Positions 9,461-19,289 of a DNA stretch of 36,520 nucleotides are shown here, in pieces. Under the pieces are notes generated by a model that made no database searches, was not told the DNA's origin, and saw nothing but the letters and a program-made list of their open reading frames with translations. A program made the translations under genes and the position numbers. The stretch is from Nitrospira sp. (GTDB taxonomy: Bacteria > Nitrospirota > Nitrospiria > Nitrospirales > Nitrospiraceae). Each line of letters begins with the position of its first letter. Within the stretch, counting starts at the first letter, position 1. Location of the stretch: contig JACOEJ010000007.1 of assembly GCA_024998645.1 (NCBI GenBank), positions 1 through 36,520 on the forward strand, given 5' to 3'.

Positions 9461-10772
9461 GAGACTTTTTACCAGCTTCCAGAATATCTTTAAGATTCCT
9501 GAGCTAAGGACCCGCGTCCTGTTTACGCTTGGGATGCTTGTCGTCTATCGAGTGGGAGCTCACATTCCTACTCCCGGTATCAACGGCGACGCGCTTTCCG
9601 ATTTCTTGGCAAAACAGGGGGGCGCGCTCCTTGGATTTTTGGACATCTTCTCAGGCGGCTCACTCTCCAGGCTGACGATTTTCGCATTGGGCATTATGCC
9701 CTATATCAGCGCGTCCATCATTCTCCAGTTGCTGACCGTGGTTGTGCCGCATCTCTCCAAGCTTGCGAAAGAGGGAGAGCGTGGTCGCAAAAAGATTATC
9801 CAATACACCCGCTTTGGTACGATCGTTATTGCGTTGATTCAGGGTTTTGGTATTGCGATTGGCCTTGAGCAAATGAACCAAGGCGCCTTCGTGTTGAACG
9901 GGGGCTGGGCATTCCGTCTGATGACGGTCATTACGCTGACGGCTGGTACTGGTTTTCTTATGTGGCTCGGCGAACAGATTACCGAACGCGGGATCGGTAA
10001 TGGAATTTCGCTCATCATTTTTTCTGGAATCGTCGCACGTCTTCCAGCGGCGGTGGCCCAGACCTTTGATCTCTACAAGGTCGGACAACTTAATATCATT
10101 TTATTGGTTGGTCTTGCTGTGTTGATGGTCTCTGTGGTGGCTGCGATTGTGTTTCTTGAAAGCGGACGTCGGAAAATTCCTGTTCAGTATGCAAAGCGTG
10201 TCGTAGGTCGCCGTGTCTTTGGCGGGCAGAGCACACATATTCCATTGAAGATTAATACGGCTGGTGTCATTCCACCGATCTTTGCTTCATCGATTATTGC
10301 ATTCCCGGCAACGATTGCAGGTTTCTTTGAGACTCCGTGGGTGAAGGCGATTGGTTCACAGCTTGCGCCAGGATCCTTGCTCTATACGCTCATGTACGTC
10401 GGGCTCATCTTGTTTTTCTGTTTCTTTTACACAGCCGTGGTTTTGAATCCTGTTGATATGGCTGACAACATGAAGAAGTATGGTGGGTTTGTCCCTGGTA
10501 TTAGACCTGGACAGAGGACTTCTGACTATATCTATAATGTGCTGACGAAGATCACATTTGCGGGCGCTATCTATCTCGCCATTGTGTGCGTTATTCCAGA
10601 ATTCTTGATCTATAAGATGAACGTGCCGTTCTATTTCGGTGGTACGTCGCTCTTGATCGTCATCGGAGTAGGGCTGGATACGGCTCAGCAGATCGAGTCC
10701 CATATGCTGATGCGTAACTATGAAGGTTTTCTTGGAAAAGGGATGGCTCCATTACGCGGCAGGAATGGGTAA
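9453..10772 (+). CDS. secY: Protein translocase subunit SecY
   Basis: SecY is the ten-helix inner-membrane channel of the Sec translocon. From the GTG at 9453 the product is 439 aa and starts [25 protein letters not shown], matching the family N-terminus. GAGG lies about 9 bases upstream, within rplO. Conserved features include the [12 protein letters not shown] plug-proximal region, [15 protein letters not shown], and the cytosolic loop with [19 protein letters not shown]. An in-frame GTG at 9429 would add eight unconserved residues and a 32-base overlap with rplO, so it is not preferred. Confidence 0.95.
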   Translation: MLERLFTSFQNIFKIPELRTRVLFTLGMLVVYRVGAHIPTPGINGDALSDFLAKQGGALLGFLDIFSGGSLSRLTIFALGIMPYISASIILQLLTVVVPHLSKLAKEGERGRKKIIQYTRFGTIVIALIQGFGIAIGLEQMNQGAFVLNGGWAFRLMTVITLTAGTGFLMWLGEQITERGIGNGISLIIFSGIVARLPAAVAQTFDLYKVGQLNIILLVGLAVLMVSVVAAIVFLESGRRKIPVQYAKRVVGRRVFGGQSTHIPLKINTAGVIPPIFASSIIAFPATIAGFFETPWVKAIGSQLAPGSLLYTLMYVGLILFFCFFYTAVVLNPVDMADNMKKYGGFVPGIRPGQRTSDYIYNVLTKITFAGAIYLAIVCVIPEFLIYKMNVPFYFGGTSLLIVIGVGLDTAQQIESHMLMRNYEGFLGKGMAPLRGRNG

Positions 10773-10778
10773 TCAGCG

Positions 10779-11435
10779 ATGCAGCTCGTCTTTCTTGGAG
10801 CCCCAGGAGTAGGGAAGGGCACGCAGGCTGAGAAGATTGCCGCCCAATATGGAGTTGCCAAGATCTCGACGGGTGATTTGCTGAGAGAGGCTGTCCGGGC
10901 GCAGACGGCTCTTGGGAAAGACGCCAAGAGTTATATGGATCAGGGAAAGTTGGTTCCTGATTCGGTCGTCATCGGATTGGTGCGCGACAAGCTAAGCGAT
11001 CCAAGTTGTGCCAATGGTTTCGTGCTTGATGGTTTTCCACGGACCGTTCCGCAAGCTGAAGAATTGGGTCATGTTCTTTCACAGCGTAATATTCGCCTTG
11101 ATCGTGTGATCAACTTTCAAGTATCACGTGAGGATGTAGTTTGTCGGCTCAGTGGTAGGCGTAGTTGCCCAAAATGTCAGGCCACTTTTCACGTCGATTT
11201 TGCACCTCCGAAGAAGAGTGATAGCTGTGATCGATGTGGTGAAGCGCTCGTGCAGCGCAGCGATGATAAGCGGGACGCGATTGAGACGCGGCTGCGGGTC
11301 TATGAAGAGCAAACCGCGCCATTGATTGCGTACTACGATTCGAAGAATCTCTTGACGCATCTTGATGGAGCCAGTGCGGTTGAGACGGTATATCAGAATT
11401 TGACGAGAGTGCTGACCCCGTATAAGAAAGTATGA
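10779..11435 (+). CDS. adk: Adenylate kinase, zinc-lid type
   Basis: Catalyses ATP + AMP = 2 ADP in the cytosol. The P-loop GAPGVGKGT is at residues 7-15. The AMP-binding STGDLLREAV and LDGFPRT motifs follow. The LID domain carries Cys130, 133, 150 and 153 (CPKC and CDRC), which form a structural zinc site in long-form Adk proteins. At 218 aa it is a standard long-type enzyme. It follows secY by 6 bases and overlaps map by 4 (ATGA), as in many superoperons. Confidence 0.96.
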   Translation: MQLVFLGAPGVGKGTQAEKIAAQYGVAKISTGDLLREAVRAQTALGKDAKSYMDQGKLVPDSVVIGLVRDKLSDPSCANGFVLDGFPRTVPQAEELGHVLSQRNIRLDRVINFQVSREDVVCRLSGRRSCPKCQATFHVDFAPPKKSDSCDRCGEALVQRSDDKRDAIETRLRVYEEQTAPLIAYYDSKNLLTHLDGASAVETVYQNLTRVLTPYKKV

Positions 11436-12196
11436 TCATTCTGAAGACGCCTGCAGAAATTGATGTGATGGCTCAGGCGTCGAAGGTGGTTGCTGAAGCG
11501 CTAGAAGTCGTTAGGAACGCCGTACGGCCAGGCGTGACAACTGACGATCTAGACCGTATCGCGGAGCAAGCAATTCGTGACCGTGGGGCTATCCCGGCAT
11601 TCAAAGGATACCGTAGCTACCCGAAGACCCTCTGTGCTTCAGTGAATGAACAGGTGGTTCATGGAATTCCGTCGAAACGGAAGCTGAAGGACGGCGATAT
11701 CATCGGGCTAGACCTGGGGGCGATTGTCGGTGGGTTTTATGGTGACTCGGCCGTCACTGTGGCGGTCGGAGAAACCAACGAGTCTGTTGCTCGACTGATT
11801 CAGGTGACGCAAGAGGCTCTTGATCTGGGTATTCGGCAGGCGGTTGTCGGTAATCGGTTAACCGACATTTCTCATGCGGTACAGCGACATGTTGAAGCAG
11901 CTGGATATTCAGTCGTGACGGAGTTTGTCGGCCATGGTATTGGCCGTCAACTTCATGAAGAACCTCAAGTCCCCAACTACGGGAAGGCTGGACAGGGGCC
12001 ACGTTTACAGTACGGAATGGTCCTGGCGATCGAGCCGATGGTCAATATGGGTGGCAGCGCGGTGCGTGTGCTTGAGGATCGGTGGACGGCGGTGACGGTT
12101 GACGGTAGCCTTTCAGCCCACTTTGAGCATACAATAGCAATTCAGCCGACGGGCCCCGCACGGGTGCTCAGTCAGAGAGTGCTGGACGCCGCATAA
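11432..12196 (+). CDS. map: Methionine aminopeptidase, type I
   Basis: Removes the initiator Met from nascent proteins. The five metal ligands expected for the pita-bread fold are visible as Asp94, Asp105, His168, Glu201 and Glu232. His78 (HGIP) and His175 ([12 protein letters not shown]) are the substrate-site histidines. The length of 254 aa without an N-terminal zinc extension fits type Ia enzymes. The ATG overlaps the adk stop. Confidence 0.96.
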   Translation: MIILKTPAEIDVMAQASKVVAEALEVVRNAVRPGVTTDDLDRIAEQAIRDRGAIPAFKGYRSYPKTLCASVNEQVVHGIPSKRKLKDGDIIGLDLGAIVGGFYGDSAVTVAVGETNESVARLIQVTQEALDLGIRQAVVGNRLTDISHAVQRHVEAAGYSVVTEFVGHGIGRQLHEEPQVPNYGKAGQGPRLQYGMVLAIEPMVNMGGSAVRVLEDRWTAVTVDGSLSAHFEHTIAIQPTGPARVLSQRVLDAA

Positions 12197-12225
12197 TTGC
12201 AGTACAAATAGAGGAATGGGAGTAC

Positions 12226-12444
12226 GTGGGAAAAGAAGACATTATCGAAATACAGGGAACGGTAGCAGAGACATTACCCAATGCCATGTTTCGTGTGAAA
12301 CTTGATAATGGTCATATTCTTTTAGCTCATATTTCTGGAAAGATGCGGATGCACTTCATCCGAATTCTTCCTGGTGACAAAGTCACGGTGGAGATGTCTC
12401 CATACGATTTGACGAGAGGCCGAATCACTTACCGTTTCAAGTAG
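12226..12444 (+). CDS. infA: Translation initiation factor IF-1
   Basis: A single S1/OB-fold domain that binds the 30S A site during initiation. The 72-aa product, the standard length, has the signature [20 protein letters not shown] and ends [15 protein letters not shown]. It starts with GTG at 12226 after GGAATGGGAGTAC. It lies between map and rpmJ as in many bacteria. Confidence 0.95.
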   Translation: MGKEDIIEIQGTVAETLPNAMFRVKLDNGHILLAHISGKMRMHFIRILPGDKVTVEMSPYDLTRGRITYRFK

Positions 12445-12462
12445 TAGGAGCGCTGACGCGTC

Positions 12463-12576
12463 ATGAAAGTAAAGTCTTCAGTCAAGCCGATTTGTGCCAA
12501 GTGTATGGTCGTTCGTCGCCGTGGTGTCGTGCGAATTTTGTGCGAGAATCCAAGGCACAAACAGCGTCAGGGTTAA
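12463..12576 (+). CDS. rpmJ: 50S ribosomal protein L36, zinc-binding type
   Basis: A 37-codon gene. It reads [19 protein letters not shown] and continues with a Cys and a His in [11 protein letters not shown]. The C11-x2-C14, Cys27 and His32 set is the L36 zinc ribbon. The ATG at 12463 follows TAGGAGCGCTGACGCGTC. L36 is a late 50S protein, and its place between infA and rpsM is standard. Confidence 0.95.
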   Translation: MKVKSSVKPICAKCMVVRRRGVVRILCENPRHKQRQG

Positions 12577-12629
12577 CACCGGGCAGGGTAGGTCCGTGCT
12601 CGTCTAGGGAATAGGAAAGAGGAGAGATC

Positions 12630-13010
12630 ATGGCACGCATCGCAGGCATCGATTTGCCAAGAGACAAGCGGACCGATATCGGCCTCACGTACATCTACGG
12701 GATTGGGCGGGCTGCCGCACGAGAAATTCTGCGGAAGGCTGGTGTGGATGGCTCGATTCGGATCAAGGATCTGAGTGAAGATAAGATCGTCAAGCTCAGA
12801 GAAATTATTGATCGCGATCACCGCGTCGAGGGAGACCTTCGGAAGGAAACGTCCCTGAATATCAAGCGATTGATCGACACCGGGACCTACCGAGGTCTTC
12901 GCCATAGAAAAGGCTTGCCGGTGCGTGGTCAGCGCACGAAGACCAATGCCAGAACGCGGAAGGGCCGACGCGCTGGTGTGACAAGCAAACCGAAACCGAC
13001 AGCCAGATGA
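12630..13010 (+). CDS. rpsM: 30S ribosomal protein S13
   Basis: S13 lies in the 30S head, contacts P-site tRNA and pairs with S19. The 126-aa product has [19 protein letters not shown], then [13 protein letters not shown], the [27 protein letters not shown] segment and a basic tail. AAAGAGGAGAG gives a clear ribosome site. A small perfect inverted repeat (CGAGCG/CGCTCG, 13012-13026) follows immediately after the stop. Confidence 0.96.
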   Translation: MARIAGIDLPRDKRTDIGLTYIYGIGRAAAREILRKAGVDGSIRIKDLSEDKIVKLREIIDRDHRVEGDLRKETSLNIKRLIDTGTYRGLRHRKGLPVRGQRTKTNARTRKGRRAGVTSKPKPTAR

Positions 13011-13049
13011 TCGAGCGGATCGCTCGTGCTCTGAAGTGAAGGAGTGTCT

Positions 13050-13433
13050 ATGAGTGTGAAGAAGGGCAAGAAGAAGGAACGCCGGATTGTTCAGGCCGGT
13101 GTGGCGCATGTCCAGGCATCCTTCAATAATACGATTGTCACCATTACTGATATGGGCGGCAATACGGTTGTCTGGGCCAGCTCAGGCAATCAGGGGTTTA
13201 AGGGCTCTCGCAAGAGCACCCCGTTTGCGGCACAACGTGCCGGCGAAGCGGCTGCCCGTAAAGCCATGGAGAGTGGCATGCGTCAAATCGATGTGTATGT
13301 GAACGGGCCTGGGGCTGGTCGTGAATCAGCCATTCGCTCGCTCCAGGCCGCTGGCCTGCGCATCAATCTGATTCGCGATGTCACGCCGATTCCCCATAAC
13401 GGCTGCCGCCCACCGAAGCGGAGGCGTGTCTAG
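13050..13433 (+). CDS. rpsK: 30S ribosomal protein S11
   Basis: S11 sits on the 30S platform at the mRNA exit. From the ATG at 13050 it is 127 aa. It has a basic N-terminus, [20 protein letters not shown], and the C-terminal [13 protein letters not shown] whose Asn-Gly is a known isoaspartate site in E. coli. GAAGGAG (13038-13044) is five bases from this ATG. The in-frame GTG at 13044 lies inside that ribosome site, so it is rejected. Confidence 0.95.
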   Translation: MSVKKGKKKERRIVQAGVAHVQASFNNTIVTITDMGGNTVVWASSGNQGFKGSRKSTPFAAQRAGEAAARKAMESGMRQIDVYVNGPGAGRESAIRSLQAAGLRINLIRDVTPIPHNGCRPPKRRRV

Positions 13434-13511
13434 CCGCGGGGAGTATCAAGGTTCGAGTCTGCAGCAATGTTGGCGCCAGAATTCAGGCGTCCTGTAACCG
13501 GAGGTAATGCA

Positions 13512-14138
13512 GTGGCTAAGTATCGGGGTCCAGTTTGCCGTCTCTGTCGACGCGAAGGCGAGAAGCTCTTTTTGAAGGGCACTCGGTGCATGACTGAAAA
13601 GTGTGCCATTGAGCGACGGAGTTATCCTCCAGGTCAACACGGTCAGGGGCGCCCCAGGAATTCTGACTATAGCCTGCAATTGCGCGAGAAACAGAAATTG
13701 CGGAGAATCTACGGATTGCAAGAGTGCCAATTCCGCGGTTTGTTTGAAAAAGCGGAGCGGCAATCTGGTGTCACCGGCGATGCTCTGTTGCGGTTGTTGG
13801 AATGTCGGTTGGACAATGTGGCCTACCGTCTCGGGTTTGGAGCGTCTCGCAAGCAGGCTCGCCAGATTGTGAGTCACGGTCACTTGACCATGAACGGCAA
13901 GAAAATTAACGTTGCCGGAGCCACGGTCAAGACGGGGGATGTGATTCAGGTGCGTGAGCGGAGCCGGAATTTGCTCTCCATCCAATCGTCCTTGGAAGGT
14001 GTCGATGGGCGTGGGATTCCGGATTGGTTGGAGCTTGATAAGGGCACGCTTAAGGGAACCGTTCGTGCCTTGCCGACAAAGGAACAGATCACGCTGCCGG
14101 TCAACGAGCAGATGGTCGTGGAATTGTATTCTCGATAG
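13512..14138 (+). CDS. rpsD: 30S ribosomal protein S4, zinc-cysteine type
   Basis: S4 is a primary 16S rRNA binder and represses the alpha operon in E. coli. From the GTG at 13512 it has 208 aa and starts [20 protein letters not shown]. Cys9, Cys12, Cys26 and Cys31 form the zinc-binding set seen in C+ type S4 proteins. The S4 RNA-binding domain ([20 protein letters not shown]) lies near residues 95-160. GGAGGT at 13500-13505 is six bases from this GTG. An in-frame ATG at 13467 would add 15 non-S4 residues and is rejected. Confidence 0.95.
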   Translation: MAKYRGPVCRLCRREGEKLFLKGTRCMTEKCAIERRSYPPGQHGQGRPRNSDYSLQLREKQKLRRIYGLQECQFRGLFEKAERQSGVTGDALLRLLECRLDNVAYRLGFGASRKQARQIVSHGHLTMNGKKINVAGATVKTGDVIQVRERSRNLLSIQSSLEGVDGRGIPDWLELDKGTLKGTVRALPTKEQITLPVNEQMVVELYSR

Positions 14139-14147
14139 CACATTGGG

Positions 14148-14189
14148 CCGGTAGGGAGCCGTCTACGTTTCTGCATCCTCCCTATTCGG
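14148..14189 (+). repeat. Hairpin upstream of rpoA
   Basis: TAGGGAG (14152-14158) pairs with CTCCCTA (14178-14184) across a 19-base loop. The stem extends outward by CCG/CGG and one G-U around a single bulged T. No T-run follows, so it is not a plain terminator. It occupies the 86-base rpsD-rpoA gap, 30 bases before the rpoA ribosome site. Confidence 0.6.
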
Positions 14190-14224
14190 TATGCTGGTCA
14201 CTCGATGGTTGTGAAGGGGGAGTC

Positions 14225-15226
14225 ATGATTAAAGCGATGAAAGACTTTCAGATCCCGATGCGGGTTGAAGTCGATAAGGATGCGAATTCCCCAGTGTTCG
14301 GTCGATTCACCACCGAGGCGTTTGAGCGGGGGTTCGGTACCACGATTGGAAATTCACTTCGCCGTGTGTTGTTGTCGTCATTGACCGGAGCCGCCGTGAC
14401 GACGGTGAAGATTGAGGGCGTACTGCACGAATTTTCGACAATCCCAGGTGTCACGGAAGATGTGACGTCCATTATCTTGAACATCAAGAGCCTGCGGTTG
14501 GCGCTTCACACCGATAAACCGAAGACGATTCGTTTGAGGAAGAAGGGACCAGGCGAAGCCAAGGGGTCCGATATTATCCACGATGCCGATGTGACCATTC
14601 TCACGCCGGATTTGCATATTGCAACGCTGGATAAGGATGCGACGCTGGATATTGAAATGACGGTGAAGCATGGTCGTGGGTATGTCCCGGCCGAGCGCAA
14701 TAAGGAAGAAGGATTGCCGATCGGTGTCATCGCGATCGATTCCGTGTTCTCGCCCATTAAGCGTGTGAACTTCCATGTGGAAAACGCTCGAGTTGGTCGC
14801 ATGACTGACTATGACAAGTTGACGATGGAGATCTGGACAGATGCGACCATCAGTCCACGCGATGCCTTGTCGACGGCGGCGAATATTTTGCGCGATCACC
14901 TCGATATCTTCATCAACCCGGAAGAGCGCGGTGAAGGGAAGCGCGAGGCGGGATATGATGAGTCTGAGCTTGAAGAGAATAAGAATCTCTCACGGAGCGT
15001 GAATGAGCTCGAGCTCTCCGTTCGAGCGGCGAATTGCTTGAAGAATGCCAACATCAAGACCATTCGTGATCTAGTCCAGAAGACGGAAAACGAAATGCTC
15101 AAGACGAAGAATTTCGGCAAGAAGTCGCTGAATGAGATCAAGGAAATATTGTTGGAGATGGGGCTCACGCTGGGAGGAAGGGTTGAAGCCGGATCCTCCA
15201 GCAACGGGAGTTCGCAGTCAGAGTAA
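14225..15226 (+). CDS. rpoA: DNA-directed RNA polymerase subunit alpha
   Basis: The alpha subunit nucleates RNA polymerase assembly and contacts promoters and activators. The N-terminal domain includes [18 protein letters not shown] and [14 protein letters not shown]. The C-terminal domain, about residues 255-320, includes [19 protein letters not shown] and [15 protein letters not shown]. The product is 333 aa. An AAGGGGGAG ribosome site precedes the ATG at 14225. MKDFQIP at 14237 is a possible alternative start. An 86-base gap containing a hairpin separates it from rpsD. Confidence 0.97.
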   Translation: MIKAMKDFQIPMRVEVDKDANSPVFGRFTTEAFERGFGTTIGNSLRRVLLSSLTGAAVTTVKIEGVLHEFSTIPGVTEDVTSIILNIKSLRLALHTDKPKTIRLRKKGPGEAKGSDIIHDADVTILTPDLHIATLDKDATLDIEMTVKHGRGYVPAERNKEEGLPIGVIAIDSVFSPIKRVNFHVENARVGRMTDYDKLTMEIWTDATISPRDALSTAANILRDHLDIFINPEERGEGKREAGYDESELEENKNLSRSVNELELSVRAANCLKNANIKTIRDLVQKTENEMLKTKNFGKKSLNEIKEILLEMGLTLGGRVEAGSSSNGSSQSE

Positions 15227-15247
15227 TTTTCAGCGAAGGGGAATGCC

Positions 15248-15679
15248 GTGCGACACAGAAAAAAAGGCCGTCAACTTGGTCGGCAGACGAAGCATCGATG
15301 GGCCCTGTTCCGGAGCCTCGTGACCTCGCTCTTGGAGCATGAGCGTATTGAGACGACCGAAGCGAAGGCAAAAGAGATTCGCGGGTTTACCGATCGGATG
15401 ATTACGTTGGGAAAGGAAGGGACCTTGCCGGCTCGCCGCCGGGCCCTCGCGTTTATCCGGAGCAAGGATGTGGTCTCAAAACTGTTCAGCGATGTCGCCG
15501 GACGATTCAAAGATCGGCAGGGTGGATACACCCGTATGGTGAAGACTCGTCGCCGCATCGGCGATGGCGCTGAAATGGTGGCGATCGAGTTGGTGACGAT
15601 GGTGGAGAAGGCTTCTTCCAAGGCGGCCACTGTTCCTGTGGCGACCACTCCTGTTGCTTCTCCAGAAGCGTCCGCCTAG
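15248..15679 (+). CDS. rplQ: 50S ribosomal protein L17
   Basis: L17 is the last gene of the alpha operon. The 143-aa product starts at GTG 15248 with [24 protein letters not shown] and has the [23 protein letters not shown] region of the family. It ends in an Ala/Thr/Val-rich tail of about 20 residues that is not part of the conserved fold. It is followed by a strong hairpin terminator. Confidence 0.96.
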   Translation: MRHRKKGRQLGRQTKHRWALFRSLVTSLLEHERIETTEAKAKEIRGFTDRMITLGKEGTLPARRRALAFIRSKDVVSKLFSDVAGRFKDRQGGYTRMVKTRRRIGDGAEMVAIELVTMVEKASSKAATVPVATTPVASPEASA

Positions 15680-15704
15680 CGCTAGACTTGTTTGTGTGTT
15701 GAGT

Positions 15705-15745
15705 AGAAAGAGCTCCTCGCGCGTCATGCGTGAGGAGCTCTTTCT
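15705..15745 (+). terminator. Hairpin terminator closing the ribosomal superoperon
   Basis: A perfect 14-base inverted repeat (AGAAAGAGCTCCTC at 15705-15718 and its complement at 15732-15745) extends inward to an 18-pair stem with one G-U and a five-base loop GTCAT. Only a short T-rich stretch (GTTTCT) follows. It lies 25 bases after rplQ. The A-rich start of the 5' arm means it could also act on the opposite strand. Confidence 0.85.
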
Positions 15746-15766
15746 GTTTCTGGCCAGCTACAGGCG

Positions 15767-15795
15767 TTTACTTGCCTGATCCTCAGTGCTACTAT
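15767..15795 (+). promoter_or_regulatory. Candidate sigma-70-type promoter for the lpt-rpoN cluster
   Basis: TTTACT (15767-15772) and TACTAT (15790-15795) are 17 bases apart, each matching four of six consensus positions. The pair lies between the rplQ terminator and lptC, about 45 bases before the lptC ATG. The position is right for a cluster promoter, but the match is moderate. Confidence 0.45.
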
Positions 15796-15839
15796 CGTGC
15801 CAGAATTTCAACGAATTTATCTGGTAGCCAGTGTGATGC

Positions 15840-16412
15840 ATGTGGGACGTATTAGCCAGGCGAAGCCTCCTTACTTTGAGTGGAGCACTGGCGGCATTCC
15901 TGATTTATCTGTTGTTTGTGAACGCAGATTCGGCTCCCACAAATCAGCCTGCTGCACCAGGTGCCATTGAAAGTGCAGACGCGAAGATCTCGGATTTTAC
16001 CTTCACGCAGACCAAGGGCGATGTGGTGCAGTGGCGGGTGCAGGCCAAGCAGGCACGCTTATTCGAGCAGGAGAAGCGCGCAGTCCTGAGTGATGTTGAA
16101 GTGACGCTCTATGGACAAGCCGGGAAAGAGGTGACTGTTCTGGGAGACGAGGGTGCGCTCGATACAGCCACGAAAAACTTTGTGTTGGCGAATCGAACGG
16201 ATCCGCTGATAATTGCGACGGGAAGTGGATATACGATCTATACCAATCACCTGGCATGGACCGATGCCACAAAGATCATTCAGACCGGTGATCCCGTCCG
16301 TATTGTCGGCAATGGATTGGAAATTACCGGCAGAGGGTTGTTGGGACGGACGGAGTCTGAAGAGTTTGAGGTACTTGATGATGTTCATGTGGATCTCGTT
16401 TCTGGTTCTTAG
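15840..16412 (+). CDS. lptC: LPS export protein LptC
   Basis: LptC is the single-span inner-membrane protein that passes LPS from LptBFG to the LptA bridge. The 190-aa product has one N-terminal membrane helix (about residues 9-28, LLTLSGALAAFLIYLLFV). A periplasmic beta-jellyroll-type region follows with FTFTQTKGDVVQWRVQAKQA and VLGDEGALDTATKNFVL. The ribosome site is weak. Its end overlaps the start of lptA, and lptAB follow, which supports the assignment. The sequence is diverged from E. coli LptC, as is usual for this family. Confidence 0.87.
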   Translation: MWDVLARRSLLTLSGALAAFLIYLLFVNADSAPTNQPAAPGAIESADAKISDFTFTQTKGDVVQWRVQAKQARLFEQEKRAVLSDVEVTLYGQAGKEVTVLGDEGALDTATKNFVLANRTDPLIIATGSGYTIYTNHLAWTDATKIIQTGDPVRIVGNGLEITGRGLLGRTESEEFEVLDDVHVDLVSGS

Positions 16413-16983
16413 CATCTTTGCCCCAGCCACAGCCGAGTCTGTCGCGCCAGCGGGCGCCGCTGTTTCTAAGGGTTCAGGCCCAGCCCAGGCTCCGACAACC
16501 ATTACCGCAAAAAAAATGACGGTGCGTAATCAGGATAGTCAGGCTGTCTTTGAAGGGTCAGTCATCCTGACTCAAGGGACATTGATGGTCTATTCGGACA
16601 AGATGGTGGTGTCGTTTTCCCCCCAGTCTGCGGATGCCAAGAAAGAGGAGCCTGGAGAAATCAAGAAGAGTGATTCCTCTTCTGTAGCCAAACCGATAGG
16701 CAAGGGTGCCGATGTGATGCCAGGATCCTCAGGTCGATCCGTCAAGCAGATTGAGGCGACCGGCCATGTGCGCATCGAAAAAGAAACCGGAAATGCGACG
16801 TCTAACAAGGCGGTGTTCGATAATAGTCGTCGGGTTGTGACCTTGACAGGAGATCCGGTGGCTTGGGAGAAGGGAACGCGAGTCAGTGGTGAGAAGATCA
16901 TTATTTACCTGGATGAAGATCGAAGTGTCGTTGAAGGGGGGTCTCATCTCCTGATCGATGGCGAACGTGGCGGAATGAAATGA
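16378..16983 (+). CDS. lptA: LPS transport periplasmic protein LptA
   Basis: LptA forms the periplasmic bridge that carries LPS to LptDE. From the ATG at 16378 it is 201 aa with a signal peptide (MMFMWISFLVLSIFAPATA). An OstA-type beta-jellyroll follows: ITAKKMTVRNQDSQAVFEGSV, then IEATGHVRIEKETGNATSNKA and VVTLTGDPVAWEKG. A roughly 45-residue Ser/Lys-rich insert separates two jellyroll strands. GAGGT at 16368-16372 supports this start; ATGs at 16381 and 16387 are alternatives. The frame is open back to 16213, but that part lies within lptC. Confidence 0.86.
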   Translation: MMFMWISFLVLSIFAPATAESVAPAGAAVSKGSGPAQAPTTITAKKMTVRNQDSQAVFEGSVILTQGTLMVYSDKMVVSFSPQSADAKKEEPGEIKKSDSSSVAKPIGKGADVMPGSSGRSVKQIEATGHVRIEKETGNATSNKAVFDNSRRVVTLTGDPVAWEKGTRVSGEKIIIYLDEDRSVVEGGSHLLIDGERGGMK

Positions 16984-17762
16984 CTCAGGGAACCGAATCG
17001 GAATTGGTCGGGAAGTCGGACTCAGTAACCGGGCCACACACATCGTGCTTGCGGGCTCGAGGGTTGGAGAAGAGTTTCCGCGGGCGAAAAGTTGTGAAGG
17101 GCGTGGCAATCGAAGTGCGTGCCGGTGAAGTGGTCGGGCTTCTCGGTCCGAACGGTGCCGGAAAAACTACGATCTTCGATATGGTCGTGGGCCTCTGCCA
17201 GCCGGATGAGGGGGAGATTACGTTTAACGGCGAGTCCATCACGGACCTGCCAATGTATCAACGGGCTAGGCGGGGGATCGGGTATCTCCCGCAGGAATCG
17301 TCGGTCTTCCGACGCCTTTCCGTAGAGAAGAATGTCTTGGCGATTTTGGAAATCCTAGGCTATCCTCGTAGTGAGCGGATGGCGCGGGTTGATGAGTTGC
17401 TCAAGGACCTTGATCTCCTGCATATTCGTGGCAGTATGGCATACGCACTGTCAGGAGGAGAACGTCGTCGATTGGAAATCACCAGGGCCTTAGCGACAAG
17501 CCCATCCTTCATGCTCTTGGATGAACCGTTTGCCGGAATTGATCCGATCGCGGTGGCCGACATTCAGCAAATTATTCTTCGCTTGAAGGACAAGGGGATC
17601 GGGATTCTCATCACCGATCATAATGTTCAAGAGACGTTATCGATTACCGATCGTGCATATATTATTAATGAAGGATTGATCCTGGAATCCGGTTCTCCGG
17701 AGGCCATTGTCAAGAGTGAAACCGCTCGGGCCGTGTATCTCGGGGAGCGATTCAAGCTGTAG
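16980..17762 (+). CDS. lptB: LPS export ABC transporter ATP-binding protein LptB
   Basis: Cytosolic ATPase that powers LPS extraction by LptFG. The Walker A GPNGAGKTT is at residues 56-64, the Q-loop Gln at 105, the signature LSGGE at 157-161, Walker B FMLLDE at 177-182 and the switch His at 214. The 260 aa include an N-terminal extension of about 24 residues before the normal LptB start (LRARGLEKSFRGRKVV). The ATG overlaps the lptA stop. lptF and lptG are not in this window. Confidence 0.94.
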   Translation: MTQGTESELVGKSDSVTGPHTSCLRARGLEKSFRGRKVVKGVAIEVRAGEVVGLLGPNGAGKTTIFDMVVGLCQPDEGEITFNGESITDLPMYQRARRGIGYLPQESSVFRRLSVEKNVLAILEILGYPRSERMARVDELLKDLDLLHIRGSMAYALSGGERRRLEITRALATSPSFMLLDEPFAGIDPIAVADIQQIILRLKDKGIGILITDHNVQETLSITDRAYIINEGLILESGSPEAIVKSETARAVYLGERFKL

Positions 17763-17780
17763 AGGGTTTGATATCCAGTT

Positions 17781-19289
17781 ATGAAACTTCGTCTCGACTT
17801 GAGGCTTAGCCAGAAGCTGATCATGACGCCGCAGTTGCAGCAGGCGATTAAGCTGTTGCAGCTCTCTCGGCTTGAATTGCAGCAAAGCTTAACCCAGCAT
17901 CTGCTCGAAAATCCGCTTCTCGACGAAGTGCAGGCTGAAGTTGAGGAGGCTGAAGCGGCGGCTGCGGAAGGAAAAACGGAAGACCCTGCCGCGACGGCTA
18001 CACAAGATAACGCGGAAGAGGCGGAAACGCCGGAGGAGCGAGGTTCGCCCGAAGAATTTTCAGCCTCTGGATGGGAAGAATACTTTGGCTCGGATCGTCG
18101 AGCCGGGGATTCGGAATATCCCTCCTCTTCTCAAGATGAGTTTCCCTCCTACGAGCAGACGGTGGCCAAAGCCACGTCGCTGGAAGAGCATTTGCTTTGG
18201 CAGCTCTCCCTCTCGGGTCTTTCAGAGCGGGAGAAGGCCATTGGACGTCTGCTCATCGGGAATTTGGATGATGATGGCTATTTGAGAATTACTCTGGCTG
18301 AAGTCGTCAATGGGAGCGAGTTTACGGAGGCAGAGGCTGAGTCGGTCCTCAAGGATATTCAGACTTTTGATCCAACTGGCGTCGGGGCGCGTGACCTGCC
18401 GGAGTGTCTCCTGCTCCAACTCGGCCATCTGGGCAAGAACCCTATGGGGTCACTCGGCGCGAGGCCGGGTGCGCTCAAGGGGGCCGTAGTCGAAGGTATT
18501 ATCCTGCATCATCTCAAGGATCTTGAAAAGAAGCAGTATGCCAAGATTGCCAAAGCCTTGAATGTCACCGTCGAGGAAGTCTTCGAAGCGACGAAGTTGA
18601 TCGGAGATCTCGAGCCCAAGCCCGGTCGTCCTTTCACGAACACTCAGAATTACGTGATTGTGCCGGATGTCTTTGTCGTGAAGAACGAAGGGGAATGGGT
18701 GGTTTTGCTGAATGACGATGGTCTGCCTCGTATGCGGATCAGTCCGTACTACAAGCAACTGATAACAGCGGGAGACGGGGGGACGGCTGAAACCAAGTCT
18801 TATCTTGATGAAAAACTCAGAGCCGCCCAATGGGTGATTCGAAGTATTGATCAACGGAATAAGACAATCGTCAAAGTCGTGACGAGTATTGTGAAGTTTC
18901 AGGAGCAGTTTTTCGAGCAAGGGATTGAGCATCTGAAACCCTTGGTCCTCAAGCAGGTGGCGGAGGACATCGGGATGCATGAATCGACAATCAGTCGCGT
19001 CACCGCCAACAAGTATATGTATTGCCCGCAAGGGATGCTTGAATTGAAGTTTTTCTTCAACGCGGGACTTCAGCGGGCGGATCAACCGTCTGACATGATG
19101 TCGTCCGTGTCGGTTCGAGAAATGATCCGGAAAATGATTGCCGAAGAGGATACGCAGCGTCCACTGAAAGATGAGGAAATCGCAGCGCGTTTGAAGCTCC
19201 AGCAGGTGCTGATTGCGCGTCGCACGGTAGCGAAGTATCGCGCTGAGGACAACATCCCTTCTGCTAGCCAGAGGAAACGCCATTTTTAG
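17781..19289 (+). CDS. rpoN: RNA polymerase sigma-54 factor
   Basis: Directs RNA polymerase to -24/-12 promoters that need an AAA+ activator. Region I is Gln/Leu-rich (LSQKLIMTPQLQQAIKLLQLSRLELQQ). An acidic region II follows, about residues 50-125. The core-binding domain has QTFDPTGVGARDLPECLLLQL, and the DNA-binding HTH contains DIGMHESTISRVTANKY. The RpoN box ARRTVAKYR lies at residues 479-487. At 502 aa the protein is complete. It follows lptB by 18 bases, a common arrangement. A hairpin lies directly after its stop. Confidence 0.97.
   Translation: MKLRLDLRLSQKLIMTPQLQQAIKLLQLSRLELQQSLTQHLLENPLLDEVQAEVEEAEAAAAEGKTEDPAATATQDNAEEAETPEERGSPEEFSASGWEEYFGSDRRAGDSEYPSSSQDEFPSYEQTVAKATSLEEHLLWQLSLSGLSEREKAIGRLLIGNLDDDGYLRITLAEVVNGSEFTEAEAESVLKDIQTFDPTGVGARDLPECLLLQLGHLGKNPMGSLGARPGALKGAVVEGIILHHLKDLEKKQYAKIAKALNVTVEEVFEATKLIGDLEPKPGRPFTNTQNYVIVPDVFVVKNEGEWVVLLNDDGLPRMRISPYYKQLITAGDGGTAETKSYLDEKLRAAQWVIRSIDQRNKTIVKVVTSIVKFQEQFFEQGIEHLKPLVLKQVAEDIGMHESTISRVTANKYMYCPQGMLELKFFFNAGLQRADQPSDMMSSVSVREMIRKMIAEEDTQRPLKDEEIAARLKLQQVLIARRTVAKYRAEDNIPSASQRKRHF

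Noticed and set aside
15751..15766. Possible sigma-54 promoter (GG-10 bases-GC) before lptC
   Set aside because: Spacing fits but the -12 element reads AGGC instead of TTGC; a sigma-70-type pair just downstream is the better candidate.
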